Shown: positions 51,572 through 63,620, counted from the stretch's first letter. The stretch: 64,000 nucleotides of DNA from Apoda limacodes (GCA_946406115.1 OX291562.1:1766001-1830000); one strand, 5' to 3'. Numbers and translations are program-made. The notes: generated by a model not told the origin, from the letters alone.

Positions 51572-53636
51572 TAGACTAAATCGCCCTTTTTAAAGGTTAC
51601 ACCATTAGTACTAAAGAAATATTTTTAAGGGTATAACGTAAAGTGGGTATAAATATTTTTTTCTTGCCTACCCCATATAGTGTGGGAGCCGTTGGATAGC
51701 ACGTTAAAAATATTGAGGGGCTGTGAAAATCAAGGATAGCAACGTGTGTTTCGCGCGGAGGTAGAACATTATAGCACCATTTTATTGACGTCGAGGTACC
51801 TAGAGTAATGTATGTACAAATTTCTTATATAACAAGAACACTGTTTACATATTATATCTTGCTAGTACCTATTACATCTATTTTGTAAGTAACTTGCATA
51901 TAACATTTAAGAAATTATGCAAATCTTAAATGTAGCCATTTTATATGGTCATTGCATTTAAGTGCAAGTAGGTAGGTACCTATCTTGAACCATATTTTAT
52001 GCCTAGGCTTTGGCCTAGCTAGGCAGGTAATCAACGTCCTTGTCGCTCGCGCTGCACACTGCAAGATATATATACGTACTGTTTTGTACCGGTGCGCGTT
52101 GCTATCGGGGTCTACCGCGCCTAGGTTCCGAACGAAACCTGTTTTGTGTTTCTTACAATACTCTATGGTCTACCAGAGGATCCCACGCCACGAACATTAG
52201 GTTGTATTTTTCTATTTGTATTATAAAACTTGTTTTAGATCGTGTCCCTATCTCTATGTCTCCTCAGGTTAATTAAATGATTGCAGTTTAGGGCTCCTTT
52301 AGGTTCACAGGTACTTTAGGACGGACAGACGTAATCCATTTAGGTACATCAATACAATTGTGGTAAGTCACCTCCTTTTAATTTGGATTTTTTGTATCTT
52401 TCATCATTACAATATACAAAACTGGTACATATAGCTAATGAGTTAAAAATATAATAGATATAGTATAAGTACCTTAATTTTTCTTTAAAACTGCGATAAA
52501 ATCTATCTCTAATCTTTTTTTTTTTTTTTAATTATTGCATTATTTTGCTTTATTCTAGTGATTTATTCTTTATTTAGTTTTTTGTGCATGTTATTTAGAT
52601 AGGTATCTCATGTACCTTTGAGACCAGTTTACATAATTTTTAGTTCTGTTCGTACCAAAACCGTCAAAACAGGAACTTCTTCAAATACATAAACATTATA
52701 CATAAATCATTTACCTTTCAAAGGAGCTAATACGTAATTAGGTAAATGGTATAACATGTACCTGCAATATATTTTTGCATGGTGAATATACAGTTACTAG
52801 AGCACAGGAGTTTTCCTGACATGTCCGGAAGTTTAACCCTCTGTCAGAGAAATGGGGAGCAGTGTACATATGAAATTGTCAGGATTTTTATAAAAAGAAA
52901 AAAATACAAGATACCGAAATTTCTATGAAACAGTTTAATTACAAAAAATAATATAAAAGAATCAAGTCTTAACAATAAAATAGTTTTATCTATCTGGTCT
53001 AGCTCGGACTGCAAATGCTGGTCTTTCATAACAATTTTTTGAAAGTCTTTGCATGACGGTACAGAGAAAAAGCTTCTAAAGAGCGGGCAAAATTTCGATA
53101 CAGCCGCAAAAAGTCAGGATTTTTTTTTTCAAAGTCATGCATTTTGTTAGTCAGCAGAAGTAAAATGTATGCGAGTACTTTCACGGGTCATGAGATTACT
53201 TGCACGTACATGAGATACTTACGTTTCCGCCGGAGAGATTCTTCGCAATAAGCTGTCTTGTTTAGTCTTGAGAGGCAAGATGTACATACACATTTCCATA
53301 TGCAGATACGACGCGAAACTCGACAACTCCATTTCGCATGTACTTCCTGATCCAGCATCCGAAAAAAACGACTTTACCTACCTACCTACCTTTTTGTAAT
53401 GTTTAGTAATATAATACTCATCTCCAAAATACCTACCTAGTTAAATCAGTTTCCGTTGATTTCAGTAAAAAAATATAGATAGGTATTCAAAATCATCATT
53501 GAAACCGTGTTCTATTACATAAAATAGGATCATACATACTAAATACAATTAAATAAAACTTTAATATTTACGTATAACTCAATAAGCAACTTATTTTTGT
53601 ATTATTTTTGTATTATGGTAGTTTTTTCGTAGTTTT
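51572..53636. other. AT-rich sequence without a supported gene
   Basis: Short frames around 51985-52276 have no recognisable domain, although that part is GC-richer. T runs occur at about 52508-52519, and CTACCTACCTACC at about 53379. No repeat boundary is clear. Confidence 0.45.
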
Positions 53637-53945
53637 GTGATGAAATACCTTGCTTCGTGTCAAATTTCATGATTTTGGGACAACGGGAAGTACCCTATAG
53701 GTTTTGATTTATTTATGAATAACTGAATAACTAAATATGCGTCAAAAATGGCCGTATTTTTTATTGCGTTGACAAAGAAGATTGATTTTTTTACAGCTTC
53801 AAGGGATCATAGACCTTAGTATTAATTATTAATTTCAACGTGATACCTTTACGCGTTCCTGAGAAAAATGGTTTTGACAGACAGACGAACAATAAAGTGA
53901 TCCTTCATGGGTTTTTTTCCCCTTTTGAGGTGCGGAATTTGAAAA
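53637..53945 (+). repeat. Dispersed repeat family D, copy 1
   Basis: TTTTGTGATGAAATACCTTG, CAACGGGAAGTACCCTATAG, GTTTTGATTTATTTATGAAT, TTACGCGTTCCTGAGAAA, TTTTGACAGACAGACG and CCTTTTGAGGTGCGGAA, in the same order as at 60605-60877. Non-coding. Confidence 0.7.
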
Positions 53946-54338
53946 AAAAAGATAAAAAAGCGATGTTCTACGTAATCGAAATCAACTAACAATAAGATCT
54001 CAAGACATAAGGTGGGATTGAACCAGTAGTCGTAGTCTACTAGAATAATAGCTGTAAACTTTGTGCCAACAAATACTTACATCACAGGTTGATTTTTTGA
54101 ATAATATACTTGTACATTTAGGGATAATAAAATTGACATAATCCAAACACAAGAACAATCACAATCAAGAGATGGCTTTGGGTGAAATACAGCTGTCTTT
54201 TTTAGACCACATAAGGAAGGACCTTTCTTTCACGAAGTGTGTCCGTGAGATTATTATAGGTGTATGCGTGATTATAGCGTGTCAAAATGTGACTTTGTGT
54301 GCTACCACTACTAGTGCATTCATAAAAAAATAAAAAAT

Positions 54339-54592
54339 CGGCCAAGTGCAAGTCGTTCCGTACCATTATCTACAAAAATGGCAAAAAAATCACGTTTGGA
54401 GCCCCCTTAAATATTTATTGTATTCTGTTTTTTAGTATTTTTTGTTATAGCGGCAACAGAAATACATCTTCTGTGAAAATTTCAACCGTTTATCATGGTT
54501 CATGAGATACACCACACACACGGACGTACTGACAGCGAAGTCTTAGTAATAGAGTTCTGCTAATTACCCTACGGTTACGGAACCCTAAAAAA
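54339..54592 (+). repeat. Dispersed repeat family P, near-complete copy
   Basis: AAAAATCGGCCAAGTGCAAG starts the copy. TTCCGTACCATTATCTACAA, TCACGTTTGGAGCCCCCTTA, TTGTTATAGCGGCAACAGAA, GGTTCATGAGATACACC and GGTTACGGAACCCTAAAAAA follow in order. This is the best-preserved copy in the window and defines the family's order of landmarks. The CGGACTCGCGCACGAAGGG part of the head is deleted. Confidence 0.75.
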
Positions 54593-54679
54593 TGGCCAAA
54601 TGAAATTTTTTAAACCAAAAATGACGAGCTCTTAATTATTTGATTTTTTTTTTAACTTAAAATCAAACGTAAAGTTGAT

Positions 54680-55272
54680 TTTTGTTTTTATACCACTAAG
54701 GTGGCATACAAGCATTCAGTCCCCTGATGGTAAGCGGTCACAGTGGCCGATGTACGCTTGTAACATCAGGGGTATCACTCGCGCGTTGTCAAACCTTCAA
54801 AAATTCATAACTTCTTTTTGAAGAACCCGATACTCTAGTCCTTAGAAAAAACCTTGGCATTCTATAACCCAAGCGTTCGCGGGGGGGAGTTTCTCTGGAA
54901 CCACACTGTACGCGACCATTTCGGTTCTAGAGTGTGAGAATGAATTCCCTGCCGATGGCGAGCGGTGCGATGGTAGAATGTAGCCGTGGGCATCATTTCG
55001 AACAATTCCTCAGAATACATCCCATTGTACAAGCGGTAGAACACACACAGGGAGGCAAAATCTCTCCTCAGACTTAAGGGTTCGATACGGCAAGTGAATT
55101 TGGGTTCGTCGACAATTCTCACAGCCCGTCGTTGAACCGAGTCAAAAGGGCCAAGCTGGTATCCGGGTGCACCCGCCCAGAGATGGCAGCAGTACTCCAT
55201 ATGGGGCCGAACTTGCGACTTGTAAAGCAGCAACCTTTGCCCCGAAGTGTAGTACTGCTTCGCTCTGTTGTA
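54680..55272 (-). mobile_element. LINE family A 3' end (A7)
   Basis: A 5'-truncated antisense copy: 3' UTR (TATACCACTAAGGTGGCATA) at the left, then a C-terminal ORF2 frame within 55431-54862 (KQYYTSGQRLLLYKSQVRPH, VRIVDEPKFTCRIEPLSLRR, FYRLYNGMYSEELFEMMPTA). That stretch is open for about 130 family-related codons. Truncation is at about 55272, after CGCTCTGTTGTATG. Confidence 0.82.
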
Positions 55273-55357
55273 TGAACTTCCGAGATTATGGCAAAAGGAA
55301 TACAGGGACCGCACGCTATAATAGCTAATTATTATAAAACAAAGTTTTACATAGGTA

Positions 55358-55486
55358 CAGTGCAACAAACTTTTCTGACCCTCTGACCTTGGGTGTTTGG
55401 TTGCTAGTGTCCTTGTCAGTTTTCTTTCCATTCAATATAGCGACTGTAGTTATGATTTATGACACTGGTCAGAAAAGTTTGTTGCA
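55358..55486. mobile_element. MITE family M1, copy 2
   Basis: The ends TGCAACAAACTTTTCTGACC (55361-55380) and GGTCAGAAAAGTTTGTTGCA (55467-55486) are exact reverse complements over 20 bp. The core contains CGACTGTAGT, the reverse complement of the core of copy 1 (13347-13465), so the core is inverted between copies. It is about 126 bp and non-coding. It lies close to the truncation point of LINE A7. Confidence 0.82.
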
Positions 55487-56960
55487 TTATTATATGTACT
55501 CGCCTGTTTCATGCATGGCAGTTACCTCATTGTGTGAATTTCTTATAAGAATTGTTTTAAAATTTGCTGGTAGATTAGAGGTTTCGTAAGAAGATAATTA
55601 TTGCTGATCAAAAACTTATAAACTAATTTTCTTTAAAAAATTTCACGGAACATTGAGTTAAGTGATTTCTGCTTCTTGACGAAGGCAGTAAATAATTGTC
55701 TCGTGTCTTAGAATACTTAGCAGTAGGCGTTTTTTTTTTAACTTAGGTACTTACATATAAATAGCTAGTTATCTGTACACTAACCAAAATCATATTTTTT
55801 AAACAGATCCCTGAATCGAAAAGTATTTTCACACACCCGCAATATTTTGAGCGACCTATCCAACCACTTTAAGTTTAGGTTTAGGAGTTTAAGTAAACAC
55901 TATTTTTTTCTTTGCCACTTCGTTAGCGTTATTAATATATAGCCACACACTTGTCGAGTGGTATGCGAAGTAGCGAGGAAAGGAGGCAGAGACTTAGTGT
56001 GGCCACATTACTCGTCATGCCCACCGCTCCCTGTTTTGTCGGTTTTTTGGCGCGACTCAAAGGACCTGGTAGACAAAGAGCGTCGCGATTAATTGCGCGA
56101 GTAGAGCAGTGTGTAGACAGAGAGTGCAACATCGCGGCAGCGCGAGGAGCATAGTGTGGCAGAGGGGGATGGATATGTATTCCCATGCTAAACTACAGTT
56201 TTCTAGTACCCAAGCCTCTCTGAGCTTAGCCGCGGATAGACTGACGAGCACGGCGAAACTTTAAGATTCTACGGAACCCTAAAAACAAGAATGCCGTTCC
56301 CTAAAGCAGCAAAGCAATAACAAGAAGATTTGCTTTAGGCGATTTCCTGTTCCGACTTCAAATTGCAAAAATCCTTTCTTATGTAAATCCAAACCCTGCG
56401 CGGAATCGGTTAAGAAATTACAGGAGCAATTGTTTCAAGACGTTGTCAACCGTAGGCAGTCGGCAGTCGGGAAGACAACACAGGTAAACGGTTCAACGAT
56501 TTCTTTGCTCGTTTTGAACACAATTTATTAACTTCTCTTGGGGATGTTTTGCTTCCGCGTAGTGTCATCAAGCCGAAGGTAAATATAATAAAAGCAAGAC
56601 GCCGCAGTTCTGCGACTCGAAGGCGCAAACACTGGACGTGAGAAAAATTTCTGCAATGCCTTGTTCTACACACAGACGTTGTATTTAACAAGCATTGTTA
56701 GTAATAACTAATAACTAATTTAAGATTTTTCTTTAAATCCATTCTATCTTACGTCAGCTTAAGTTAACAAAATTAGTTTCTAGTTGGAATTTAATGAGTT
56801 TATTACCTTACTAGCTTTATGATTTATTATACTAATTGATTTATGATTTCTACGGGAACTCTTTTGCCTTGACTTTAGTAAGAAAGTTTGCTATAGCAAG
56901 ATATTGCTCTAGCTAAAGAAATTTAGTTATAGTTATTCTTGCTAGGTATATGCTATATCT
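55487..56960. other. Mixed non-coding sequence with repeat scraps
   Basis: No supported gene. 55935-56285 is GC-richer and ends ATTCTACGGAACCCTAAAAA, the common tail of lepidopteran dispersed repeats. 56880-56945 holds a family C scrap (AAAGTTTGCTATAGCAAGAT, TTAGTTATAGTTATTC). Confidence 0.5.
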
Positions 56961-56965
56961 ATTCC

Positions 56966-57215
56966 ATTTTTTTTTATAACTATTTTTTATAACACTAAGG
57001 TGGCTAACAAGCTTACGGTCTGCCTGATGGCAAGCGGTCACCGTAACTAATGGACGCTTGCAACACCAGGGATGTCACCCGCGCGTTGCCGACTCTTCAG
57101 AAATCTAATAACTTCTTTCTTGAAGAACCCCATATTATAGTCATTGGAGAAAACCTTGGCAGGGAGTTTATTCCACAACCCAAGCGTTCGCGGGAGGAAG
57201 TTTCTCAATCTCATT
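56966..57215 (-). mobile_element. LINE family A 3' end (A8)
   Basis: The T-rich start and CACTAAGGTGGCTAACAAGC, GCGGTCACCGTAACTAATGG, CGCTTGCAACACCAGGGATG and CCCAAGCGTTCGCGGGAGGA match the 3' UTR and last codons of family A. It is truncated at about 57207. Confidence 0.78.
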
Positions 57216-58060
57216 TTTTTACCACGTATTAAATCTTTAACAATTTATGTAGAATCACATAAAAATGAAAATCAATGCTTTTGCCGTTCAGTCTTAGTGC
57301 ACGTGTGTCTCAGCATACTTGAGATTCCATCGTCGAACCCTCAGAAATCGGAGCCAACGCCCGTAGAATATTATTAGGTTAATCATTGCCGAAGACGACA
57401 GACGACACGTCACACGACACACGACACGATAACGTCAATCTGATACGACACACGACGGAATGTGGCACGCTGTTTGGAATTTAACATTTTTATATTAAAA
57501 AGTTTACCGCTTGATTTTAAGGGTTCCGTGGCCATATGGAGAATCGCGAACCCTAATAGTTTCGTCACGTCTCCGTCAGTCCGTATGTCACAGCCTTATA
57601 ATTTTTTAAAACCTTTTAAAAAATCAATTACAAATAATCTAGAGTCAGACCAATTAGGGCAGTTAGTTTTAAAAAGAATTTATACCAATTACAACTAAAC
57701 GGATTGAATGATTTAATTGAATCTAACTTACTGCATAAAGTTCCTGTTGTACCACATAATGACAACCAAAATGATATGTACCTACAATACTGTTGACAAT
57801 ACTCGTAACTACAGACAAACAAATATTTTTAGTCGCTTTAGTTTTAGTGAATGAGGCACCCCAGGTATTTATAAGAGTGGCGTATATAAAAATAAAAAAA
57901 AACTGGTTCCGTAGCAAGTACCGCACGAGCAACTTCTGTTGAGAATATTTTTTATTATATTTGAGAATTTATAGGTACATGAACATTATTATTGCGTCTT
58001 TAAAGAAATCAGTTATACGGGGTTCTTCAGGAAGGTAGGTCAGCAACACGTGGGTAATTT
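57216..58060. other. Unassigned sequence with low-complexity pieces
   Basis: GACGACAGACGACACGTCAC and ACGACACACGACACG at about 57393-57430 are an ACGAC-rich, microsatellite-like run. GGGTTCCGTGGCCATATGG and GTCAGTCCGTATGTCACAGC at about 57520-57595 are another dispersed-repeat scrap. No coding region is supported. Confidence 0.45.
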
Positions 58061-58292
58061 GCCTGGTGTTACAATACAATATGCCTGGTGTTACAATACA
58101 ATGTGCCTGGTATTACAATAAATAAGTAAGTTTTTGTAAACAATGTACTATGTGTCTATAGGTCACCCACTATAACTGCTTCGTGTTAAACATCTCCTAG
58201 TACTCAACCTGTCGCCCACTGATGTTTAACATCTCCTAGTACTCAACCTGTCGCACAGATGTTAAACATCTCCTAGTACTCAACCTGTCGCA
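58061..58292. repeat. Two adjacent short tandem repeats
   Basis: 58061-58126: three 22-bp units starting GCCTGGTGTTACAATACAAT, the last one diverged. 58184-58292: three units of about 37-40 bp sharing CATCTCCTAGTACTCAACCT followed by GTCGC. They lie about 60 bp apart and are not related to each other. Confidence 0.88.
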
Positions 58293-58903
58293 ATGATGGT
58301 TAACTCAATGTACTTGTAATTAGGTATTACAGACGTTATATGATTGCCTTAGCGACCTATTTCTTTTAGTCTGAAAACCACATCGCTCTGTACCGTAACT
58401 ACCGTAGTACCGTACCGTACAGTACCCGCCGGTATCCGAGGTATCGTAATTTCTCCAGAGGCTCAAGTCTTCGCAGTAAGTAATTGCTTCCTGCCCGCGG
58501 GCTGCTTCTTCATCATGGATCTTTCTCTTATCTCTGCTTGTGGCTCTGTAATTTCACTTTTACACAACAATACCCTGCCCTGCTATATTATCCTTTATCC
58601 TTATCCTTTTCGACACAAAATACATTATGATTTCGTGATAAAATATTCGCGGTACACAACTAACATACGCCTTCGGGACTTACCCACTCGTCCATGTTCA
58701 AAATAATTTTATTTTTATTCACTTGTACATAAAGAACATTTAGAAAGGTTGGAATTTAAGGCACAGTGACTACCTAACTATAGCGCCGCCAATAGATATT
58801 CTTTATTTTTTCTTTGTACAAAACACATTTTAAAATCAATTATTTAAAACTAGTTAAAAGCTATTTTTAGAACGTTATGAATTGTGTCTGAAACATACAT
58901 GTG

Positions 58904-58974
58904 CTGTGAGTAGTATATAGCGTTTCTGCTAAAAAGAGTCCACTTTAAGCAGAAACGCTATAAACTACTCACAG
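58904..58974. repeat. 71-bp near-perfect hairpin
   Basis: CTGTGAGTAGTATATAGCGT and TTCTGCTAAA (58904-58933) pair with TTTAAGCAGAAACGCTATAA and ACTACTCACAG (58944-58974), with one bulge and one mismatch around a loop of about 10 nt. The stem of about 29-30 bp is the size of a microRNA precursor, but a small foldback MITE is equally possible. Confidence 0.8.
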
Positions 58975-59585
58975 GCATATTCTATAAACGACGTATAGCC
59001 TAACCTGCGCGTGTGGGCGACGCACATATCCCCTCCTTCTCTCCTGTATCGCTGATGGAACTTCAAGGTATTTTACTCAATGACCCGTCAAGTATTCAGT
59101 TGAGTAGATGTAACCTTCAGGTAAGTGAAACTTACATTCGAGCGAAGGAGTTTTACTTCATTTTAACCTTCAAGCAGTCGCGCGGCGTCGAATCATATTC
59201 ATATTTCGCGGTAAACATATTTTTGGTTATAAATACGCAGGTATATTCTTATCACACATGTTTGCCAATTTTAGTAGCCTCTCATAGGTTCATTGTGTGC
59301 ATTGCTTAATCTAAAATAGGTATATCTTTCGTTGTGTATGCTGCGTAGGTTTTGCAAAGTAAACGCGCGCCTGATGTTGAGATTCGCGCGACGCACTTCG
59401 TAAAAGTGCTTAACTATAAATTTTTGTAGATTTTATGCCAAATATTTTTTTTATATCTAAAGGTAATGTGTTTAAGTACATTGTTAATTATCCGATATAT
59501 AATTTGTCTATTTAATTCTTAAAAACCTTGACGCGGTCATTTATTAAATACCTTTAAAGGAGCAATTCCTGTATAGGTATATGTA
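58975..59585. other. Sequence without a supported gene
   Basis: A 98-codon plus-strand frame at 59013-59309 has no recognisable domain or splice context. Nothing else is seen. Confidence 0.4.
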
Positions 59586-59990
59586 CTATATATATATATA
59601 TATATATTTATTATTTGAATCTCGGAGGCGGTTCCAACGATTGTCATGAAATTTAGTATACAGGGGATTTCGGGGGCAATAAATCGATCTAGCTAGGTTT
59701 GATTTTTAGAATTTAATCCGTGTTTTCAGGCTATGGCGAGTTTTTATACTATAATTTTTATCGATACAGCAGTTTAGCGATAATTTCCAAAGAACATCTA
59801 ATAGCTTTAAACGAGCTATTCTTGTATATATGTATCTAGCTAGGTTTTATTTTTAGAATGTAGAAAACGTCATGTTATCCGTGTTTTCAGGCAATGATAA
59901 ACTGAAAAATATGACTTTTCCTGACATCTATTGGCGAGTAGTAATACTATTATTTCTACCGACACAGCAACACTCATTGGTGAGTAGAAA
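59586..59990 (+). repeat. (TA)n followed by dispersed repeat F
   Basis: A TA run at about 59586-59607 is followed by ATTTGAATCTCGGAGGCGG, TGTCATGAAATTTAGTATAC, AAATCGATCTAGCTAGGTTT and AACGAGCTATTCTTGTATAT. The block TCTAGCTAGGTTT.ATTTTTAGAAT occurs twice (about 59686 and 59835), so the copy contains an internal duplication. Confidence 0.5.
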
Positions 59991-60604
59991 TACTATATAT
60001 TTTTTTACTGGTCGGATTTGAAAAAGTCTTTCAGTGTTAGATAGCCCATTTATCGAGAAAGGCTTTATATCATCACGCTAAGACTAATAAGAGCGGAGCA
60101 CTTATAAAGAATGTTTCAAAATAGGGGTTTTTTTCCTTTGAAAGCTTCCGCTGCGTAAACGGTTAAAGTTTCGCAAAAATCATGTATGGCAGTGTGGGCA
60201 ACGGCAACTTTTTTATAGAGTTACTGACTGGCTGGACGGACTGGCAAGTAATAACTGTCATCCTTCGCGCGCATGTGTAAAGAAAAAAAATCGAGTAGGC
60301 CGCGCCGCTATTTAATTTTTTTTTTCTCTCTCTGATTTTGAGACTGAATTTGTAAACATGCATATTTTCGTGCAAACTGTAAAATCTTACTCTACATAAA
60401 GTAAATAGTGTACTACAATAGTTTGTGTATATAGTGCATAAAACTGTGAGCTAAGTTTTGTAAATAGACTTCTATGTTTTCTTCGGGGCGAGTTAGTATT
60501 ACCATAATGCCACAGCAGAATTGTTCCCGTTAAAAAAAAAGGTCCGCGACAGAAAATTTCTATCTTTACAAAAGATAGACAAATTTCAGATTTTTCCTAT
60601 TTTT

Positions 60605-60877
60605 GTGATGTAAGACCTTGCTTCGCTTAAAGTTTCATGATTCAAGAACAACGGGAAGTACACCATAGGTTTTGATTTATTTGTGAATGTCAGTATGAGA
60701 CAAAAATGGCGTTTTAACTTCAAGGGACCGTAGATTTTAGTATTTGATATTATTTTAACTTGATACCTTCACGCGTTCCTGAGAAAAGGGGTCTTGACAG
60801 ACAGACAGACGGACAACAAAGTGATACTATAAGGTATCCTTTTTCCTTTTGAGGTACGGAACCCTAAAAATGGCCAC
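60605..60877 (+). repeat. Dispersed repeat family D, copy 2
   Basis: TTGTGATGTAAGACCTTGCT, CAACGGGAAGTACACCATAG, TTCACGCGTTCCTGAGAAA, GACAGACAGACAGACGGACA and TTTGAGGTACGGAACCCTAA match 53637-53945. Confidence 0.72.
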
Positions 60878-61009
60878 AAAAGTGTGACAGAGACGAAGCG
60901 AAAATGTGGTGTCTTGTATAAGAGAAACGACACCACAGTTTCACTTTATCTCGTTAAAGTGTGGCTAAATTTGTGAGGCTTTTGCACAGTCCATAGGACA
61001 TAACACAAC

Positions 61010-61494
61010 CCCCTCGCAAAAAACGGACGAAGAGAGGTCGCAAAGGCAGAGGGAAATCGCTTACGCAACAAGAAGGTAAAAGTACGCCTGCTTTAGTTCC
61101 CTCAGTCGAGGCACAGATGGCGCCACCGCCGATTGTTGCCCCCCCACCGTTGTTGCCGCCCCTCCCGCCTAAACGCAAGCCCCGCCCATCCAATTTAAAC
61201 CCCCCTCAACCACTCATCCCCGCACGTGCGCAAGCCCCGTCCACAGCTTTTCAGCGAAAGGTAAGCTTCCCCTCAGCTGCTACCACCCCCGCACTACCCC
61301 CCAGGGGTCGCGCACCTTATGTTGCGCCAGTTCACTGTGTCTCGCCATTGTCTTTCAACATTGCCAGAGAGTCCATCGCCGCACTTAATGCAGCTATCGA
61401 GGCCATCGCAGACGGTCAAAATCCGTTGCCCGTTCTACTGCGCGGCCTACAGCAGCTTACCCACCTCCTGGTCCAGGAATTCTCTTCAATCTAA
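61010..61494 (+). pseudogene. J4 gag C-terminal part
   Basis: The basic KKRTKRGRKGRG segment runs in the same frame into MAPPPIVAPPPLLPPLPPKR (Pro-rich) and the conserved end SIAALNAAIEAIADGQNPLP, with its stop at 61492-61494. The end is comparable to QELLQAIKTGGNAEAIAFID in J3. Zinc knuckles are missing because of the 5' truncation. Confidence 0.7.
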
Positions 61495-62510
61495 GGATTG
61501 TATACTGGAATCCAGGGGGGTAAGAGGTAAGACCGATGACCTCAGGTTGCTAGTCCAACAGCATGATATTCATATCGTGCTGCTGGGCGAAACCAAGTTG
61601 CGACCTGGACAACAATTACGTCTACCTAACGATTTTGTCTACAGGCGGGACGAAATAAATATCAAAAATAACATCGCTTATTCAGCAGTGCTAATTGACC
61701 TGAAAGACCTTGAATGACCTTGTCCACGAAAGTTTACCCCTGCCAAGCTTTGTTTCAACCCTCAAGCTTGTAGGCATAAAACTAAAAGTCGGTAACACCG
61801 AACTTAAGGTTTATGCCGCCTACAAGCCACCTAAGGTGCCTTTCATTTCCGGCGATATAAAAAATATTATGTCCAACGACACGCCCACACTTATACTCGG
61901 CGACTTCAACGCCAAACACCGACAATGGGGTTCAAGAATTTCATCCAATGAAGGTAGAGATTTGAAAATCGATGCCGCGACGCACAATTACGTTGTAATT
62001 GGTCCCGGCTCCCCCACTCATTATCCCTCTCAGGACTCATTTCAACCAGACGTATTAGACATAGCACTAGCCCGTAATATCAATTGGCCCATCTCTTTAG
62101 AAACCCTCCATGACATCGATTCGCAACACCTTTTAATTTTACTGGTCCTCGGAGTTTCCATTAGGGATAAACCTTTACCACCAATGAAAAACTTCACGGA
62201 CTGGACAAAATATCAAGAATTACTGAGCTCATTTAAACTCCCTCCCGGTGGCCTGTCTACCCCACAGGAAGTGGAAACAGCCACACAGTCACTTACTTCT
62301 GCTATCTCCTCCGCACTTGCTCAGTGCACCACGTCTGCCAAGTCAACCTCGGGGAAAAGTTTACTACCGGCACATCTCCGTAGTAAACTTAGCCAAAAAC
62401 GAGAGCTTCGCAAACTGTGGTGCCGAACTCGTTGCCCAACAATTAAAAAAGAGTTGAATAAGTTAGCTATCGAACCAAATTTCAACTTATCGGAAATGGT
62501 CTTGGGATAA
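61495..62510 (+). pseudogene. J4 endonuclease and linker
   Basis: The start reads GVRGKTDDLRLLVQQHDIHI and VLLGETKLRPGQQLRLP (Glu motif). A frameshift follows near 61700. The 62510-ending frame carries PTLILGDFNAKHRQWGSRIS (GDFN), DVLDIALARNINW and ETLHDIDSQHLLILLVLGVS, where the usual SDH reads SQH. That Asp-to-Gln change removes a catalytic residue. The linker ends with a frame break at about 62465-62510. Confidence 0.8.
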
Positions 62511-63296
62511 CACAATCTCAAAGGCCAGCGATAACGATACCGCTTTATATCGTTTAGCTCGCTGTATGACCAGCACCCCTGCACCCATACACCCCCTTGT
62601 AGACACGCAAGGTAACCGTCTGTACTCAGCTGAGGAACGCGCGGGCTTACTGGCGGACCACTTCGAGGACCAATTTAGGCCCAATCCCATTGTCGACCAC
62701 GCCCACACAACATTGTTTGAGGAGCGTATACAACAGTTCCTTGCTAGTCCTATCGACCCACTTAGAGGTGATGATTTTATCTCCCCTAAGGAGGTCAAAA
62801 AATTTATATCTTTTTTAAATAAAAAGAAATCCCCCGGCCCTGACGGAATTCCGAACACGGCCCTATTAATGTTGCCTAGAAAAGGTCTTGTGGCCTTAAC
62901 CCGTATTTTTAACGGGATCCTGCGCACAGGTTTCTTTCCCACGGCCTGGAGGACAGGCAAAATTATTGTCATACCGAAGCCTGGCAAGAGCCGCCAGAAA
63001 CCAGAGCATTATCGCCCGATCACTTTACTTTCTAACATAGCCAAACTGTTCGAACGTCTTTTATTAAAAAGGGTATCACCTTTTATCAATCTAAGGCCAG
63101 AACAGTTTGGTTTTAGAAGTAATCATAGCACCACTCTTCAGCTTACTCGCGTATTACACCACATGGCCTTTGAGATGAACAAGGGCAGGTACACGGTCGG
63201 GGTCTTTCTCGATATCGAGAAGGTCTTTGATCGTGTATGGCACGCCGGCTTATTGTTTAAGCTCTCTGAGACCAATTTACCCCCGTTAGGTCCCGT
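62511..63296 (+). pseudogene. J4 reverse transcriptase, fingers and motif A
   Basis: A 244-codon frame from 62566 has KKSPGPDGIPNTALLMLPRK, EHYRPITLLSNIAKLFERLL, EQFGFRSNHSTTLQLTRVLH and GVFLDIEKVFDRVWHAGLLF (motif A Asp present). It ends abruptly at LPPLGPV, where sequence jumps to the post-palm region, so PQG and (F/Y)ADD are missing. Confidence 0.82.
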
Positions 63297-63620
63297 TTGA
63301 CGTACGCCGCGCCGGCTTGGTACGCACTGATATCCGCCACTAAAAAGAAAAAGATCCAAGTTGTGCAAAACAAATCGCTGAGGATAATAACGGGCGCTCC
63401 GCGTTACGTCCGCAACGACACAATTGCTAGGGACACAAAGGCAGAGCCGATAGGTGAGTTTATCGCCAGACTGGCCGCCCGGCTGTTTGACATGGCGGAC
63501 AACAGTGCGCATCCACACCTAAGGGGCATTGCGCCGTTACACGCCCGTCCACCTGAAGGCCGACCTCTCCCTAGGGAGCTAATCCCGCCTAAAATGTTAT
63601 ATATGTCATATGTTAGTTAG
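63297..63620 (+). pseudogene. J4 ORF2 C-terminal region
   Basis: MTYAAPAWYALISATKKKKI, QVVQNKSLRIITGAPRYVRN and PIGEFIARLAARLFDMADNS give the thumb and C-terminal segment of a Jockey ORF2, in a frame different from the polymerase frame before it. The ORF ends at 63618-63620, which is near the natural ORF2 end in related copies. Confidence 0.78.

Noticed and set aside
61117..61494. Proline-rich ORF as a stand-alone host protein.
   Set aside because: It is in frame with an upstream basic gag segment and directly precedes LINE endonuclease sequence, so it is the C-terminus of the J4 gag.
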